The notes under the pieces were generated by a model. The model saw only the letters and a list, made by a program, of their open reading frames with translations, did no database searches and was not told where the DNA came from. This document shows, piece by piece, positions 11,101 through 18,616 of a stretch of 47,223 nt of DNA. The stretch is from Planctomycetaceae bacterium (GTDB lineage Bacteria > Planctomycetota > Planctomycetia > Pirellulales > UBA7805): positions 1 through 47,223 of the forward strand of contig CACOUL010000018.1 in the NCBI GenBank assembly GCA_902630355.1, read 5' to 3'. The translations under genes were made by a program, and so were the position numbers. Positions within the stretch are counted from its first letter, which is position 1, and each line of letters opens with the position of its first letter.

Positions 11101-11111
11101 CGGACAGACAT
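5145..11111 (-). CDS. Giant PSCyt1/WD40/BIG2/DUF1549/DUF1553 exported protein
   Basis: The protein has 1988 residues. In order: a signal peptide; a planctomycete cytochrome C module with CQGCH (about 51-55); WD40 repeats (about 155-470) with repeated SPDG motifs; a BIG2-like domain (about 525-620); a second cysteine motif CNQGTCHG (about 640); another BIG2-like domain; DUF1549 (about 835-1050) ending in CNKCHDHP, a heme-type CxxCH; then DUF1553. DUF1553 is interrupted after about residue 1330 by a Lys/Glu/Gln-rich coiled coil and beta-rich, carbohydrate-binding-like segments including DDGIQVWLNGEEVF. The usual DUF1553 ending (AQDIAWALINNPAFLFNR) appears only at the very C-terminus. The ATG at 11111 is preceded by AGGAGG at 9 bases; an upstream GTG at 11144 is less likely. 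Expected role: periplasmic redox or binding of polymers, with the DUF1501 partner downstream. Confidence 0.9.
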   Translation of the reverse strand: MSVRVVALMLFCLAWIPLHVVAEEPAETGVSPTGKAISYYTQIRPIFAAHCQGCHQPAKAEGGYVMTSFAELLAGGESGSVAIAAEDPSASYLIERITPTDGEAEMPPEGPALAEAEIDLVRQWIAEGAVDDTPENVTRRYDAENPPIYTRPPVVTSLDYSPDGRMLASSGFHEVFLLASDGSVQVGRLIGLSERIESVQFSPDGNLLAVAGGLPGRMGEIQIWDLADNSLKLSVPTTYDTVYGGSWSPDGTQIAYGGGDNSLRALDAESGEELVFMAAHDDWVRDTIYTRDGKSIFSVSRDKTVKQTDVETQRFIGNVTTHTPGVLQGGMIKVARHPARQELLVGGADGKPKLFKMATKAAPASGGNPNQIREYYALPGRLFAVAFSPDGSWCYAGSSLDGAGQVRAFETDSGKELWKFDLPESGVFALAVHPDGNQLAVAGADGLIRLVDSASGKITSTFDPVQLEQGPLPAVAPEEKAADRSSPAGKSADGSGQVVVAVATEPVEADQIDSSVVPAAAIEAVRYRLEVLPENLRLDRPVDKAQLLVTAVGDDGSLRDVTRDVSWSVEGEIGTISPSGIFVPTADGSGQILAELDGQQVEVPVEVSGMAEVYHNDFIRDVNPVLTRLGCNQGTCHGSQKGQNGFKLSLRGYDAVSDVRAFTDDLAARRVNFASPDDSLMLLKPTGAVPHQGGQLMEFEDPYYRVVRDWIADGATLNRETPRVVSVEVFPKNPVVEREGAQQQMRVVATYDDGQTRDVTAESFLESGNTEVATTDGTGLMTAVRRGESPILVRYEGAYAATTLTVMGDRTEFVWKEPEAWGEIDKLVANKWERMKIEPAPLSSDTDFVRRVHLDLTGLPPTPEDVRAFLADSRDDAIKRTELVNRLIGSEDFIEYWTNKWADLLQVNSKFLDENYKFENATAFRDWIRGHVQSNTPYDEFAREIITASGSNKDNPAASYYKILREPTELMENTTHLFLAVRFNCNKCHDHPFERWTQDQYYQTAAYFAQLDLQEDPASEGRKIGGTAVEDAKPLYEIVADKAEGEIMHEKTGEVTPPEFPFECEHAVAEGASRREQLAAWITSPDNQYFARSYVNRLWGYLLGVGIIEPIDDIRAGNPATNPELLQHLTDEFIRSDFDIRHIMRLICTSRTYQLSVATNRWNEDDAINYSHALARRLPAEVLYDAVHRVTGAVSNIPGLPPGTRAAAIPDAAIKLPDGFLSNMGRPARESACECERSSDMQLGGVISFVGGPTVGDAISSGENALAQLVAEVQDDRQLIDEIFLRVLSRPATEEEIESCYAMLTELPTAHEQLVDRLPTVEQEAAARQAQIQSKREILLAEASKALAAQEEKAGPREKELLDERKQKIADVEQAIKDFDAQLPVKLQAFEKRWSEGNTSWEVLTPEAVAATNGATLEVQDDLSVFASGKNGRGAYNFTGQTPIEAITGVRIEVITDERLPKSGPGRANNGNFVLSEMEVVASPNTNLAAWDRVKAWDLGKAEDASAWRAQEGAKVAAEDGLLSVSGEADQGETKLTEWYSAGPFLDPNAFTVEFGPEAKPVDLKQTFEVGDKKVRWKPRPDLSDDRVHRYSPGNYSATYYYRTIDVTAPRKMVLRLGSDDGIQVWLNGEEVFANKVDRGAAPDQDLVPVMLKEGENALLVKVSNGEGPSGFYFATDTIPAINPAVAVDTEGAPGSYAVEVVARSDREAPARIFWKTSDDKVFSGRRVTDATPLAAGDDWQTYRFDFVSPQPISGLRFDPAGATAKIREVRLYRHELPKKVKFQNAQASYQLDSHRVGRVIDGEVDDYKGWASQPQRGQTLYASFETKEDIDFRGGAKLEFLLDQQYQSNQHSIGRFRLSVTGEPRPVIYGIPPEIVAVVKLPLDERSEEDQTSLEEFYKNNDADRIKLEQDKKVAQQPITVDKEIMYLRQLRNRVAALEEPLPKDPQLVEIQRAIDLSGRQLENQRLTVAQDIAWALINNPAFLFNR

Positions 11112-11291
11112 CAAGACAAGCCTCCTGGGGAGAACACGTGGCACGCAGGTGAGTGACGGGCCACGGCTGATCCCTCAGCCGATACCGGCCCTAAAACCTT
11201 ATCTAATGTATTCTTTCGGTACTCAAGGGACTAGTATCATTGAGTCACCAGCTAATACTATTGTATCATACGCAGCCCCCTCCGCGAGCCG
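11112..11291 (-). promoter_or_regulatory. Leader region of the giant DUF1553 gene with several inverted repeats
   Basis: This 180-base gap lies between the end of the dehydrogenase gene and the giant gene's start. It holds a perfect hairpin CGGCTGA-TCCC-TCAGCCG (11164-11181) and an inverted repeat ACTCAA / TTGAGT (11221-11226 and 11240-11245). The word GTATCAT occurs twice, at 11234-11240 and 11263-11269. The region around 11195-11270 is clearly more AT-rich than its surroundings. It probably contains the promoter and operator of the giant gene and perhaps the end of the dehydrogenase transcript. No convincing -35/-10 pair with normal spacing was found. Confidence 0.4.
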
Positions 11292-12083
11292 CTAAGCAAA
11301 CCGCTGCAGATACCAGTCGACGAGGTGTGGAACGTGGCGATTGGCACGAATGAGCCACTGCCCGAGAAAATTGGGGACGATTTCACGTCGCCCCTGCTGC
11401 ATTCCCGCCACCATTTTTTTCGCAACTTTTTCCACCGGTGTCCCTTTCCCCTTGTTCCAGGGCACGTTGCCCCGTCCGTGCACCACGTTGTCGTAGAACG
11501 GGGTCTCAGTGGTCCCAGGACTGACCATCAACAAATCGATCCCCTCCGCCTGCAGTTCGACCCGCAACGACTGACTGAAGCCCTGGAGCGCAAACTTGCT
11601 CGAGCAGTACTCGTACATCCTCGGAATCCCCCGATGCCCGAGAATCGATCCCACATTAACCACGATCGGATTTTTTCCCTGACGCAGTGCAGGCAGCGCT
11701 TCGTGAATAAGATCCACCGCGGCAAAAAAATTGACCTCCATAATGTGGCGCAATCGCTCCGGCTTCGCGTCGGCAAACCGGCCGAAACTACCCACCCCTG
11801 CGTTGTTGACCACCGCATCGAGTCCCCCAAAGGAAGTGACCGCCTTTTCGATCGCCGCTTTACGCACTGCAACATCGGTCACGTCGCCGACGATCACCTC
11901 CACTCGTGCTTCGGGATCGACGGTTCGGCACGCTTCGACCGCTTCACTGAGCCGTTCTTCGCCACGGGCCAGCACCACGCAGCAGGCTCCCTGCCGAACC
12001 AACTCGACGGCAAGGGCGCGACCGATACCGGTCGACGCGCCGGTTACCAGCACCCGCATTCCCGCAATCTCCCGCTTTGACAT
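11292..12083 (-). CDS. Short-chain dehydrogenase/reductase (SDR)
   Basis: This is a classical SDR of 263 residues that should use NAD(P)H for a hydroxyl/keto conversion. The cofactor motif TGASTGIG is at about 14-21, NNAG at 93-96, and the catalytic residues are Ser146 (in VGSILG), Tyr159 and Lys163 (YCSSK). The C-terminal region (HGRGNVPWNKGKGTPVEKVA onward) resembles SDRs with a basic membrane-proximal tail. A start at the ATG at 12083 is supported by AGGA 8 bases upstream. An in-frame start at 12119 would add 12 residues without a better site. The substrate cannot be told. It stands 47 bases downstream of hflX on the same strand. Confidence 0.9.
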   Translation of the reverse strand: MSKREIAGMRVLVTGASTGIGRALAVELVRQGACCVVLARGEERLSEAVEACRTVDPEARVEVIVGDVTDVAVRKAAIEKAVTSFGGLDAVVNNAGVGSFGRFADAKPERLRHIMEVNFFAAVDLIHEALPALRQGKNPIVVNVGSILGHRGIPRMYEYCSSKFALQGFSQSLRVELQAEGIDLLMVSPGTTETPFYDNVVHGRGNVPWNKGKGTPVEKVAKKMVAGMQQGRREIVPNFLGQWLIRANRHVPHLVDWYLQRFA

Positions 12084-12130
12084 CGGCTGTTTCCTTTCGT
12101 TTCGAACTACGCAGCCCAACGCTTTAGAGG

Positions 12131-13471
12131 TTATGCCACACCGTGCCTGGTATCTTTCGAAACCGCATCGACCTCCTCCTCGCCACCCACGCTACGAACA
12201 CAAATCTCCGCTCCCTCTCGGTTAATCTTTTCGAGCGCACCTGAAGGCAAGCGGCAGTGAACCGTGACACGGCCCTCCGGGTCAAATTGTCGAGAGAGAA
12301 CCTCTCCATGTTCGGCAAGGTAGGCGAGCAGTTTGCCATCGCTGGCACTGAAACGGATATCGATCTCCCGAAAGTGCTGACTCAGCGCATCGCTCACCGC
12401 CTGGGTCATCCGCTTCAATCCAAATCCGGTCACCCCACTCACCGGCACGGCGCTCGGATAGCGATCGTAGATGACATCCAACCGCTCGCGGTGCTGGACG
12501 CAGTCAATTTTGTTGAGTAGCAGCAATGTGTCTTTCTCCTCGATCCCGATTTCCTCCAACACTCCGTAGACCGAGCGGATTTGCTCGAGTACCTCCGGGC
12601 TCGAAGCATCGGCCACATGCAGCAACAAATTGGCCTGACGCGACTCTTCGAGTGTGGCCTTAAAGCTGGCAATCAGCGCGTGGGGCAGATCGCGGATGAA
12701 GCCCACCGTATCGCTCAACAGTACCGGACCCCATCCCGGGAGTTGCCAACGCCGCGTGCGGGTATCGAGCGTAGCAAAGAGTTTGTCCTGTGCCAGGACA
12801 TCGGCGTCTGTGAGGCGATTCATCAGCGTACTCTTCCCCGCATTGGTATAGCCGACCAGCGAAACGGTTCGGTGCCCCTGCCGCGCCGAGACAGTGCGCT
12901 CTTTGCGTCTTTCGATCACCGCCAGATCCCGACGCAGATCCCGGATTTTCTTCTCGACCAAACGGCGATCGACCTCCAACTGCTTTTCACCGGGACCACG
13001 CATACCGATACCACCTTCAATCCGCGAAAGGTGAGTCCACATCTGCTTGAGTCGCGGCAGCGAGTATTCCAATTGGGCCAGTTCCACCGCAAGTCGGGCT
13101 TCGTTGGTGTGCGCGCGATTTGCAAAAATATCGAGAATCAACTCGGTGCGATCGATCACCTTGACGTGCAGCGCCTTCTCAAGGTTACGCGTTTGAGCTG
13201 GTGTTAAATCGTTATCGAAAAGTACCACATCGGCCGAGACATCCTGAACGAGGAAGACCAACTCCTCGAGTTTTCCTTTGCCCAGATAGGTCGCCCGGTC
13301 CGGCACGTCGCGTCGCTGAAGAAGCCGCGCTTCGGTCTTGGCGCCGACCGTCGTCGCCAGCCCTGCTAATTCTTCGAGAGGATCTTCTTGGAAAGGTCGG
13401 TCGGGCAGGAGAACGCCTACGAGAATCGCTTTCTCGCTCCGCACGCCCTCGATCCGGGTCATTTCTTTCAA
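12131..13471 (-). CDS. hflX: GTPase HflX
   Basis: HflX binds the 50S subunit and splits stalled or stress-inactivated 70S ribosomes. The 446-residue protein has the HflX N-terminal domain (about 15-150), with the signature MWTHLSRIEGGIGMRGPGEKQ-like stretch preceding a coiled coil (about 165-195). The GTPase domain follows: P-loop GYTNAGKS (207-214), DTVG (254-257) and NKID (320-323). A C-terminal extension of about 80 residues completes it. The start is uncertain: a TTG at 13471 has AGGG about 6 bases upstream, while an ATG at 13462 also fits. RsgA, another ribosome GTPase, is encoded 140 bases upstream on the same strand. Confidence 0.95.
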   Translation of the reverse strand: MKEMTRIEGVRSEKAILVGVLLPDRPFQEDPLEELAGLATTVGAKTEARLLQRRDVPDRATYLGKGKLEELVFLVQDVSADVVLFDNDLTPAQTRNLEKALHVKVIDRTELILDIFANRAHTNEARLAVELAQLEYSLPRLKQMWTHLSRIEGGIGMRGPGEKQLEVDRRLVEKKIRDLRRDLAVIERRKERTVSARQGHRTVSLVGYTNAGKSTLMNRLTDADVLAQDKLFATLDTRTRRWQLPGWGPVLLSDTVGFIRDLPHALIASFKATLEESRQANLLLHVADASSPEVLEQIRSVYGVLEEIGIEEKDTLLLLNKIDCVQHRERLDVIYDRYPSAVPVSGVTGFGLKRMTQAVSDALSQHFREIDIRFSASDGKLLAYLAEHGEVLSRQFDPEGRVTVHCRLPSGALEKINREGAEICVRSVGGEEEVDAVSKDTRHGVA

Positions 13472-13611
13472 CGTGAACCCTGCAGCAGTGTCATTAAAGA
13501 AATCGTGAAGCCAACCCTTTTATCGTAATCGACGCCCACGGCATCCCGCCAGAGACGGGACGGAAAGATTGGACGCTTTTCAAGGCGTATTGGCATCTTC
13601 GATTTCTTCGT

Positions 13612-14742
13612 TCAGTCTTTTCCATCCTCACGCATATGGCAATAACTCTCGTAGCGTCGCGCATCGAGCCTGCCATCGGCAACTGAAGATTTCACCGCAC
13701 AATCCGCTTCATGCGTGTGGGTGCAGTCCGGAAATCGACAAAGGGCAACCAGTGGCCGGATATCGCGAAACAGGCCGGCCACCTCCTCCGAGGTTACGTC
13801 CCAAAGCGCAAATTGCCGGATGCCCGGCGTATCGACAATAAACCCACCACTGGCAAGAGAAATCAAACGGGCGGTCGTCGTCGTGTGCTTACCTTTCTGA
13901 GTCTCTCGACTGACCGATCCGACGCGCAATCCGAGCCCCGGTTCGATCGCGTTGAGCAGCGACGATTTGCCCACGCCACTTTGTCCTACGACAACCGATT
14001 GACAATGATCCAGCATATCGCGGAGTCGCGAAAGGTTCAGTCCGGTCGTTGCGGATACCTGCAGCACCGGATACCCCATCTGGGCATACACCCCAATCGT
14101 CGCCTGCAGGGGCCCCGGGTCGATCAAATCGATTTTGTTGATACAGATGACCGGCTTGATCTTCGCCTGCTCGGCGGCAACGAGAAATCGATCAATCAGA
14201 TGCGGTTTCAAATCGGGCTCGGCAGCACTCGAAACGATGAGCATCTGTTCGACATTTGCAACCAGTACATGCTGACGGTCGCGACTGGTGCGACTAAGTA
14301 CTCCCTTGCGCGGCTCGATCCGCTCGATGAGTCCCTCATCACGGTCGGGGCGGAATTGCACCCGATCGCCGACCGCCACCACGTGCCGCTGATCGGTTGC
14401 GAGCGTTTTGAGCAGTCGCCTCAACGCACATTGGTAATGCTTTCCGTCTGCCGTTTGCACAATGCTGATCAGACCGCGAACTTCCAGCACCCGTCCGGCA
14501 AGACAATTCTCCAAATCGACTTCGGGGAGTACCGCAAAGCCCGATTCGCCATCACTCACTTCCTCGCCCACGACGGTTCGCTTTTTTGCAAGCTCGCCTT
14601 TTCCCGTAAGCTGCTCGCGCCGCGTCGTCTCGTCATCCTCAAAACCGTGCTGCTCGAATTGACGGGTCAGGCCACTTTCGCGGGTCCGCGCCTGACGGTT
14701 TTTGCGAAAGGAAACCCGGACTTTTTTCTTTTTGTTACTCAT
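13612..14742 (-). CDS. rsgA: Ribosome small-subunit GTPase RsgA
   Basis: RsgA is a circularly permuted GTPase that checks late 30S maturation. The motif order G4-G1-G3 is visible: NKID at 202-205, P-loop GQSGVGKSS at 253-261, DTPG at 304-307. The C-terminal zinc site has Cys335, Cys340, His342 and Cys348. An OB-fold precedes the GTPase domain (about 82-150). The first 75 residues form a very basic, low-complexity extension (KKKKVRVSFRKNRQ), longer than in well-known RsgA proteins and probably rRNA-contacting. The start ATG at 14742 lies 10 bases after the stop of the FHA gene, so the two are likely co-transcribed. Confidence 0.95.
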   Translation of the reverse strand: MSNKKKKVRVSFRKNRQARTRESGLTRQFEQHGFEDDETTRREQLTGKGELAKKRTVVGEEVSDGESGFAVLPEVDLENCLAGRVLEVRGLISIVQTADGKHYQCALRRLLKTLATDQRHVVAVGDRVQFRPDRDEGLIERIEPRKGVLSRTSRDRQHVLVANVEQMLIVSSAAEPDLKPHLIDRFLVAAEQAKIKPVICINKIDLIDPGPLQATIGVYAQMGYPVLQVSATTGLNLSRLRDMLDHCQSVVVGQSGVGKSSLLNAIEPGLGLRVGSVSRETQKGKHTTTTARLISLASGGFIVDTPGIRQFALWDVTSEEVAGLFRDIRPLVALCRFPDCTHTHEADCAVKSSVADGRLDARRYESYCHMREDGKD

Positions 14743-14752
14743 TCACGGCACG

Positions 14753-15253
14753 TTAGCTGTCAGGGCCTGGTGTCTCTTCCGAATCGGCCGGAGGATTTAT
14801 TTCCTGTCGCCTCTCTCGAGAGGCCCGTCGGTGACGGGCCGGTTTTTCCAGTCCTGCCCGCTTGAGAAGTGAATCGCCAAAAATTTCTTCCGGCGGCGCA
14901 TCGGGCGGCGGTGGCCCCACCGCCCCCAATTCAGCCGGAACATAATAAATCCGATAACTGTGCTTAGCGATCGAGAGGGTGTCTCCCGACTGCAAACGCC
15001 GGTCAGTCACCGAGACGTTGTTGACCTTTACTCCGTTGAGGCTTTTGAGATCCTTTACATACCAATAGCCCCCGCGCACCGAGAGTTGACAATGGTGCGC
15101 AGAAACGTTCTTAAACCGCAAAACGATGTCGCAACTTTCGCGACGACCGATGAGCAGATTTTTCTTCAGAAGCGGAATCGGATCACCGCCGCCCTTCGGC
15201 ACCAGCGTGCCAAAGTCTTTTGCGGGCTGCTTGTCCTCATGCGAGTCGGTCAT
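14753..15253 (-). CDS. FHA-domain protein
   Basis: This 166-residue cytoplasmic protein carries an FHA domain at about residues 28-105 with the conserved phosphothreonine-binding residues: GR (36-37), S-x-x-H (Ser51, His54) and N-G (73-74). FHA domains bind phosphothreonine peptides, normally downstream of Ser/Thr kinases, which are abundant in planctomycetes. The C-terminus is a Pro-rich, then Arg-rich disordered tail. It precedes rsgA by 10 bases, which suggests, without proving, a link between kinase signalling and ribosome assembly. The start ATG has only a weak ribosome site. Confidence 0.9.
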   Translation of the reverse strand: MTDSHEDKQPAKDFGTLVPKGGGDPIPLLKKNLLIGRRESCDIVLRFKNVSAHHCQLSVRGGYWYVKDLKSLNGVKVNNVSVTDRRLQSGDTLSIAKHSYRIYYVPAELGAVGPPPPDAPPEEIFGDSLLKRAGLEKPARHRRASRERRQEINPPADSEETPGPDS

Positions 15254-15439
15254 GCGATTCTGAAAATCGTGTTGCTGGCCATCAATCCTTGAGGAGATGG
15301 GCGGAGCATAAAGTACATTTCACACCCGAATTATAAAGGAAAAAGAGGGACTGCTCTATATCGCTAAGATTTGGAACCGCAACCACTTAAAAAGCGATTC
15401 CCCGTTGCATCGTATCCTACGAATCTGCGCGTGCCGTGG

Positions 15440-15467
15440 TTGACGCGTGTTGGGGCTGCAGTAGGCT
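15440..15467 (+). promoter_or_regulatory. Possible promoter for the DUF1559-like gene
   Basis: TTGACG (15440-15445) matches the -35 consensus at 5 of 6 positions. TAGGCT (15462-15467), a poor -10, follows 16 bases later. It lies in the 256-base divergent gap between the FHA gene and the DUF1559-like gene, with a predicted start about 36 bases before the ATG at 15510. The rest of the gap shows nothing else I can name. Confidence 0.3.
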
Positions 15468-15509
15468 ACAACTCCTCGGGCAGAACCATTTCATTGATTG
15501 GAGATTTCC

Positions 15510-17177
15510 ATGATGTTCCTCAGCCGCTCCCCCGTTTTCTGCATGTTGCTTGCACTCTTGATGGCGACGACCCCCATGGTGGCAGTTGCCGCCGAGGGAT
15601 TCGATCCGGCGCTGTTGAGCAAAGACACCGTGGCGGTAGGGCTCGCCTTTCCGAATCGCATGATCCACGCCCCCGGCATGGAGCTTTTTCCTCACGAAAT
15701 TGCCAAGGTTGCCTCGCTGGAACAGATGGGTATCGACCTCACCACGATCGATCAGGTTCAGTTGGCGGTTGAAAAATTTGCGCCGGGAATACCGCCGAAC
15801 TTTGGCGTAAAGATCGTGTTTCAACAGCCCATCGATCTGGAATCATTCGTCGAGCGTACTGGCATGCCAACGAAACCCAGGCAATATAATGGCACCACCT
15901 ATCAGCAGATCGATCAACCGAGTCCGATTAGCATTGGCTTCTATCAACCGCAGAAAAGGGTTGTGGTCTGGGGAACCGGGCCGGTCTTGCAACGGATGAT
16001 CGATGGCACGAGCGAGGGCAACCAGGCAATCGCCAACGTACTTTTGAAGGCCGGAACAAAAAACGATGCGATGATGATCTTCTCACTCGATCCGATGCGA
16101 CCGCTGATTCAATTGGGAATGGCCCAATCGCCACCACTCCCGCCGCAGCTTGAGCAGTTTAAGAAAATCCCCGATCTGATCAGCATGGCCATACTGCGAC
16201 TCAATGTCGCCGGCGAGGGACCGTCGGGATTGACCATCGCATCGCACGACGCGGGCGAAGCGGAGGAACTGGAAAAATTGATTCTCAAGGCGATGGAAAT
16301 CGGCAAGGCCCAAATGTTTGCCCAGATGGCGCAAGACCCAGGCATGCGGAAGGAAAGCCCCGCGATGCAACAGGCAATGCAAGCCTATATGCAGCGGATA
16401 ACCGACTCGATGCTCTCCGCGTTCGTGCCGACCAGGAAGGGAAAATTGCTCACAATCGAGAAAGAAGCAGGCATAGGAGGCTTCGCCAGCGCGCAGATGA
16501 ATCTGCCAATGATCGGCATCCTGGTGGCACTTCTGCTGCCTGCCCTAGCGCAGGTACGCGCAGCGGCGCGTGCATCCACGAGCAAAACGAATATGAAAGA
16601 AATAATGCTTGCTCTATTAAGTTATGAAGCAAGAAGCAAACGATTCCCGGGGCGGGCTATTGTCGACGAGAATGGTAAGCCGCTTCTCAGTTGGCGCGTC
16701 AGGTTGTTACGGGATCTCGACGCCGGCAACCTTGCTGAGCAATTTCATTTCGACGAACCTTGGGACAGTCCCCACAATATTAAGCTACTCGATCAAATGC
16801 CACCGATCTTCAAGAGCCCCAACAGTACCGGCACCGAGTCAGGAAAAACCAATTATGTGCTGGCCGTCGGTACGGATACAGCTTTTCCGAATTTCGAACC
16901 GGTACGTCAACCTCGTGCTTCGTCTCTGACTATCGCTCTGGTAGAGGTCGACGATGCGCATGCCGTACCGTGGACCAAGCCAGATGACTACGATGTAAAA
17001 CATTTGCCGAAGGGGCTGGCTGGCGGGGCTGGACTTTTCAATGCTGCCAATTTCGACGGCAGTGTACGTTCCTTGCCGATCGACCTGGATGGCGATCTCT
17101 TGAAGGCACTTTTCAGTGCAGATAATGACCAACATGGGGCGATGAAGGCGCAGTTTTATCATCAACTGTTTCAGTAA
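15510..17177 (+). CDS. Secreted protein with internal DUF1559-like module
   Basis: The protein has 555 residues. A signal peptide (about 1-28, ending near AVAAEG) is followed by about 300 residues that I do not recognise. A hydrophobic helix (about 332-354, IGILVALLLPALAQVRAAAR) then leads into STSKTNMKEIMLALLSYE. This is the pattern found right after the prepilin cleavage site in DUF1559 pilin-like proteins, here placed internally with no GFTLxE processing motif. The rest follows DUF1559, with a degenerate H-x9-DG-like end (FNAANFDGSV). The ATG at 15510 is preferred over a TTG at 15498 because GGAG lies 6 bases before it. The next gene starts one base after its stop. Confidence 0.75.
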   Translation: MMFLSRSPVFCMLLALLMATTPMVAVAAEGFDPALLSKDTVAVGLAFPNRMIHAPGMELFPHEIAKVASLEQMGIDLTTIDQVQLAVEKFAPGIPPNFGVKIVFQQPIDLESFVERTGMPTKPRQYNGTTYQQIDQPSPISIGFYQPQKRVVVWGTGPVLQRMIDGTSEGNQAIANVLLKAGTKNDAMMIFSLDPMRPLIQLGMAQSPPLPPQLEQFKKIPDLISMAILRLNVAGEGPSGLTIASHDAGEAEELEKLILKAMEIGKAQMFAQMAQDPGMRKESPAMQQAMQAYMQRITDSMLSAFVPTRKGKLLTIEKEAGIGGFASAQMNLPMIGILVALLLPALAQVRAAARASTSKTNMKEIMLALLSYEARSKRFPGRAIVDENGKPLLSWRVRLLRDLDAGNLAEQFHFDEPWDSPHNIKLLDQMPPIFKSPNSTGTESGKTNYVLAVGTDTAFPNFEPVRQPRASSLTIALVEVDDAHAVPWTKPDDYDVKHLPKGLAGGAGLFNAANFDGSVRSLPIDLDGDLLKALFSADNDQHGAMKAQFYHQLFQ

Positions 17178-17178
17178 C

Positions 17179-18150
17179 ATGACCTGGCGAGACGCTGGCC
17201 TCCGCTACCATGCCTACGGGCATTACCTGAAAAACAGGTTTGGTGCGCGCGTACAAAAGGTGAGCCTCGATGCGAAGATGACCTGCCCGAATGTGGACGG
17301 CACGGTGGCGATCGGCGGCTGTGTGTTTTGCGATAATCGGAGTTTCAGTCCTTCGCGTCGGATCCCCCAGGGCGCCATCCAGGCCCAACTCGATGATGGC
17401 ATCCGCCGCTTGCAAAAACGCTACAAAGTCGCGCAGTTTATCGCTTACTTTCAACCCGCGACCAACACCTACGGCCCGGTCGAAAAGCTGCGACCGCTCT
17501 TCGAAGAGGCCATCGCCGACCCGCGGGTGGTGGGCCTAGCGATCGGCACGCGGCCCGATTGCGTCGAAGAGGACGTACTGGAACTGATCGAAGAGTTGGC
17601 CAGGCAAACGTACGTCTCTCTCGAGTATGGTATGCAAACAATGCATGACAGGTCGCTTACCTGGATGAACCGGGGCTGCACCCACCAGGCGATGATCGAT
17701 GCGGTCGCCCGCAGTCGCAATCGCGGTTTCGAAATCTGCGGACACATCATGCTCGGCCTGCCGGGCGAATCTCGCAGCGACATGCTGGCCACCGCACGCG
17801 AAGTGGCCCGACTGGGCCTCGATGCAGTGAAAATCCACAATCTCTATGCGGTCAAAAATACGCCGCTGGCCGATCAGGTCGCTGCCGACGAGGTGACGCT
17901 GATGCCGCGCGACGAGTATGTCCGCACGGTGGTCGATTTTCTCGAGTTGCTGCCCGCAGAATGTATCGTCGAGCGGATCAGCGGCGATGCACCGGCCGAT
18001 TATTTCATCGGCCCGAGTTGGTGCCTCGATAAACCGGCCGTGAAAAACGCGATCGAGCAACAGTTGCGCGGCCGCGATACCTGGCAAGGCCGCCTCTGCG
18101 CGGTGCCAAACTCAACCGAACCGGCAAAGCCCGACGCCGTGACTCTGTGA
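17179..18150 (+). CDS. YhcC-family radical SAM protein (TIGR01212)
   Basis: This 323-residue radical S-adenosylmethionine enzyme belongs to the YhcC type. The cluster-binding cysteines are Cys36, Cys48 and Cys51 in the family spacing CPNVDGTVAIGGCVFC, which differs from the usual CxxxCxxC. Further family motifs are YFQPATNTYGPVEKL, GTRPDC, YGMQTMHD and HIMLGLPGE. The role of YhcC is not firmly established; tRNA or redox-related modification has been proposed. The ATG lies one base after the stop of the secreted DUF1559-like gene, so the pair is one transcript, although no functional link is apparent. rnpB follows on the same strand from its own promoter. Confidence 0.9.
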   Translation: MTWRDAGLRYHAYGHYLKNRFGARVQKVSLDAKMTCPNVDGTVAIGGCVFCDNRSFSPSRRIPQGAIQAQLDDGIRRLQKRYKVAQFIAYFQPATNTYGPVEKLRPLFEEAIADPRVVGLAIGTRPDCVEEDVLELIEELARQTYVSLEYGMQTMHDRSLTWMNRGCTHQAMIDAVARSRNRGFEICGHIMLGLPGESRSDMLATAREVARLGLDAVKIHNLYAVKNTPLADQVAADEVTLMPRDEYVRTVVDFLELLPAECIVERISGDAPADYFIGPSWCLDKPAVKNAIEQQLRGRDTWQGRLCAVPNSTEPAKPDAVTL

Positions 18151-18175
18151 TCGGCGTAAAACGCGGGCTTTTGAT

Positions 18176-18204
18176 TTTACTTTGCCGTCTGCACACCTTA
18201 GGAT
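18176..18204 (+). promoter_or_regulatory. rnpB promoter
   Basis: TTTACT (18176-18181) and TAGGAT (18199-18204) are 17 bases apart, 4 of 6 matches each. The predicted start 7-8 bases beyond the -10 falls at 18211-18212. That is exactly where the 5' strand of helix P1 of the RNase P RNA begins, which strengthens the call. Confidence 0.6.
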
Positions 18205-18211
18205 GGATCGT

Positions 18212-18611
<400 letters not shown>

Positions 18612-18616
18612 ACTTT

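Noticed and set aside
13540-13562. Terminator after hflX or rsgA (TCCCG / CGGGA hairpin)
   Set aside because: Only 5 base pairs with a 7-base loop and no T run on either strand.
13711-14865. A 384-codon open frame antisense to rsgA
   Set aside because: The opposite strand encodes RsgA with all its GTPase motifs and zinc site. This frame shows no protein-like pattern.
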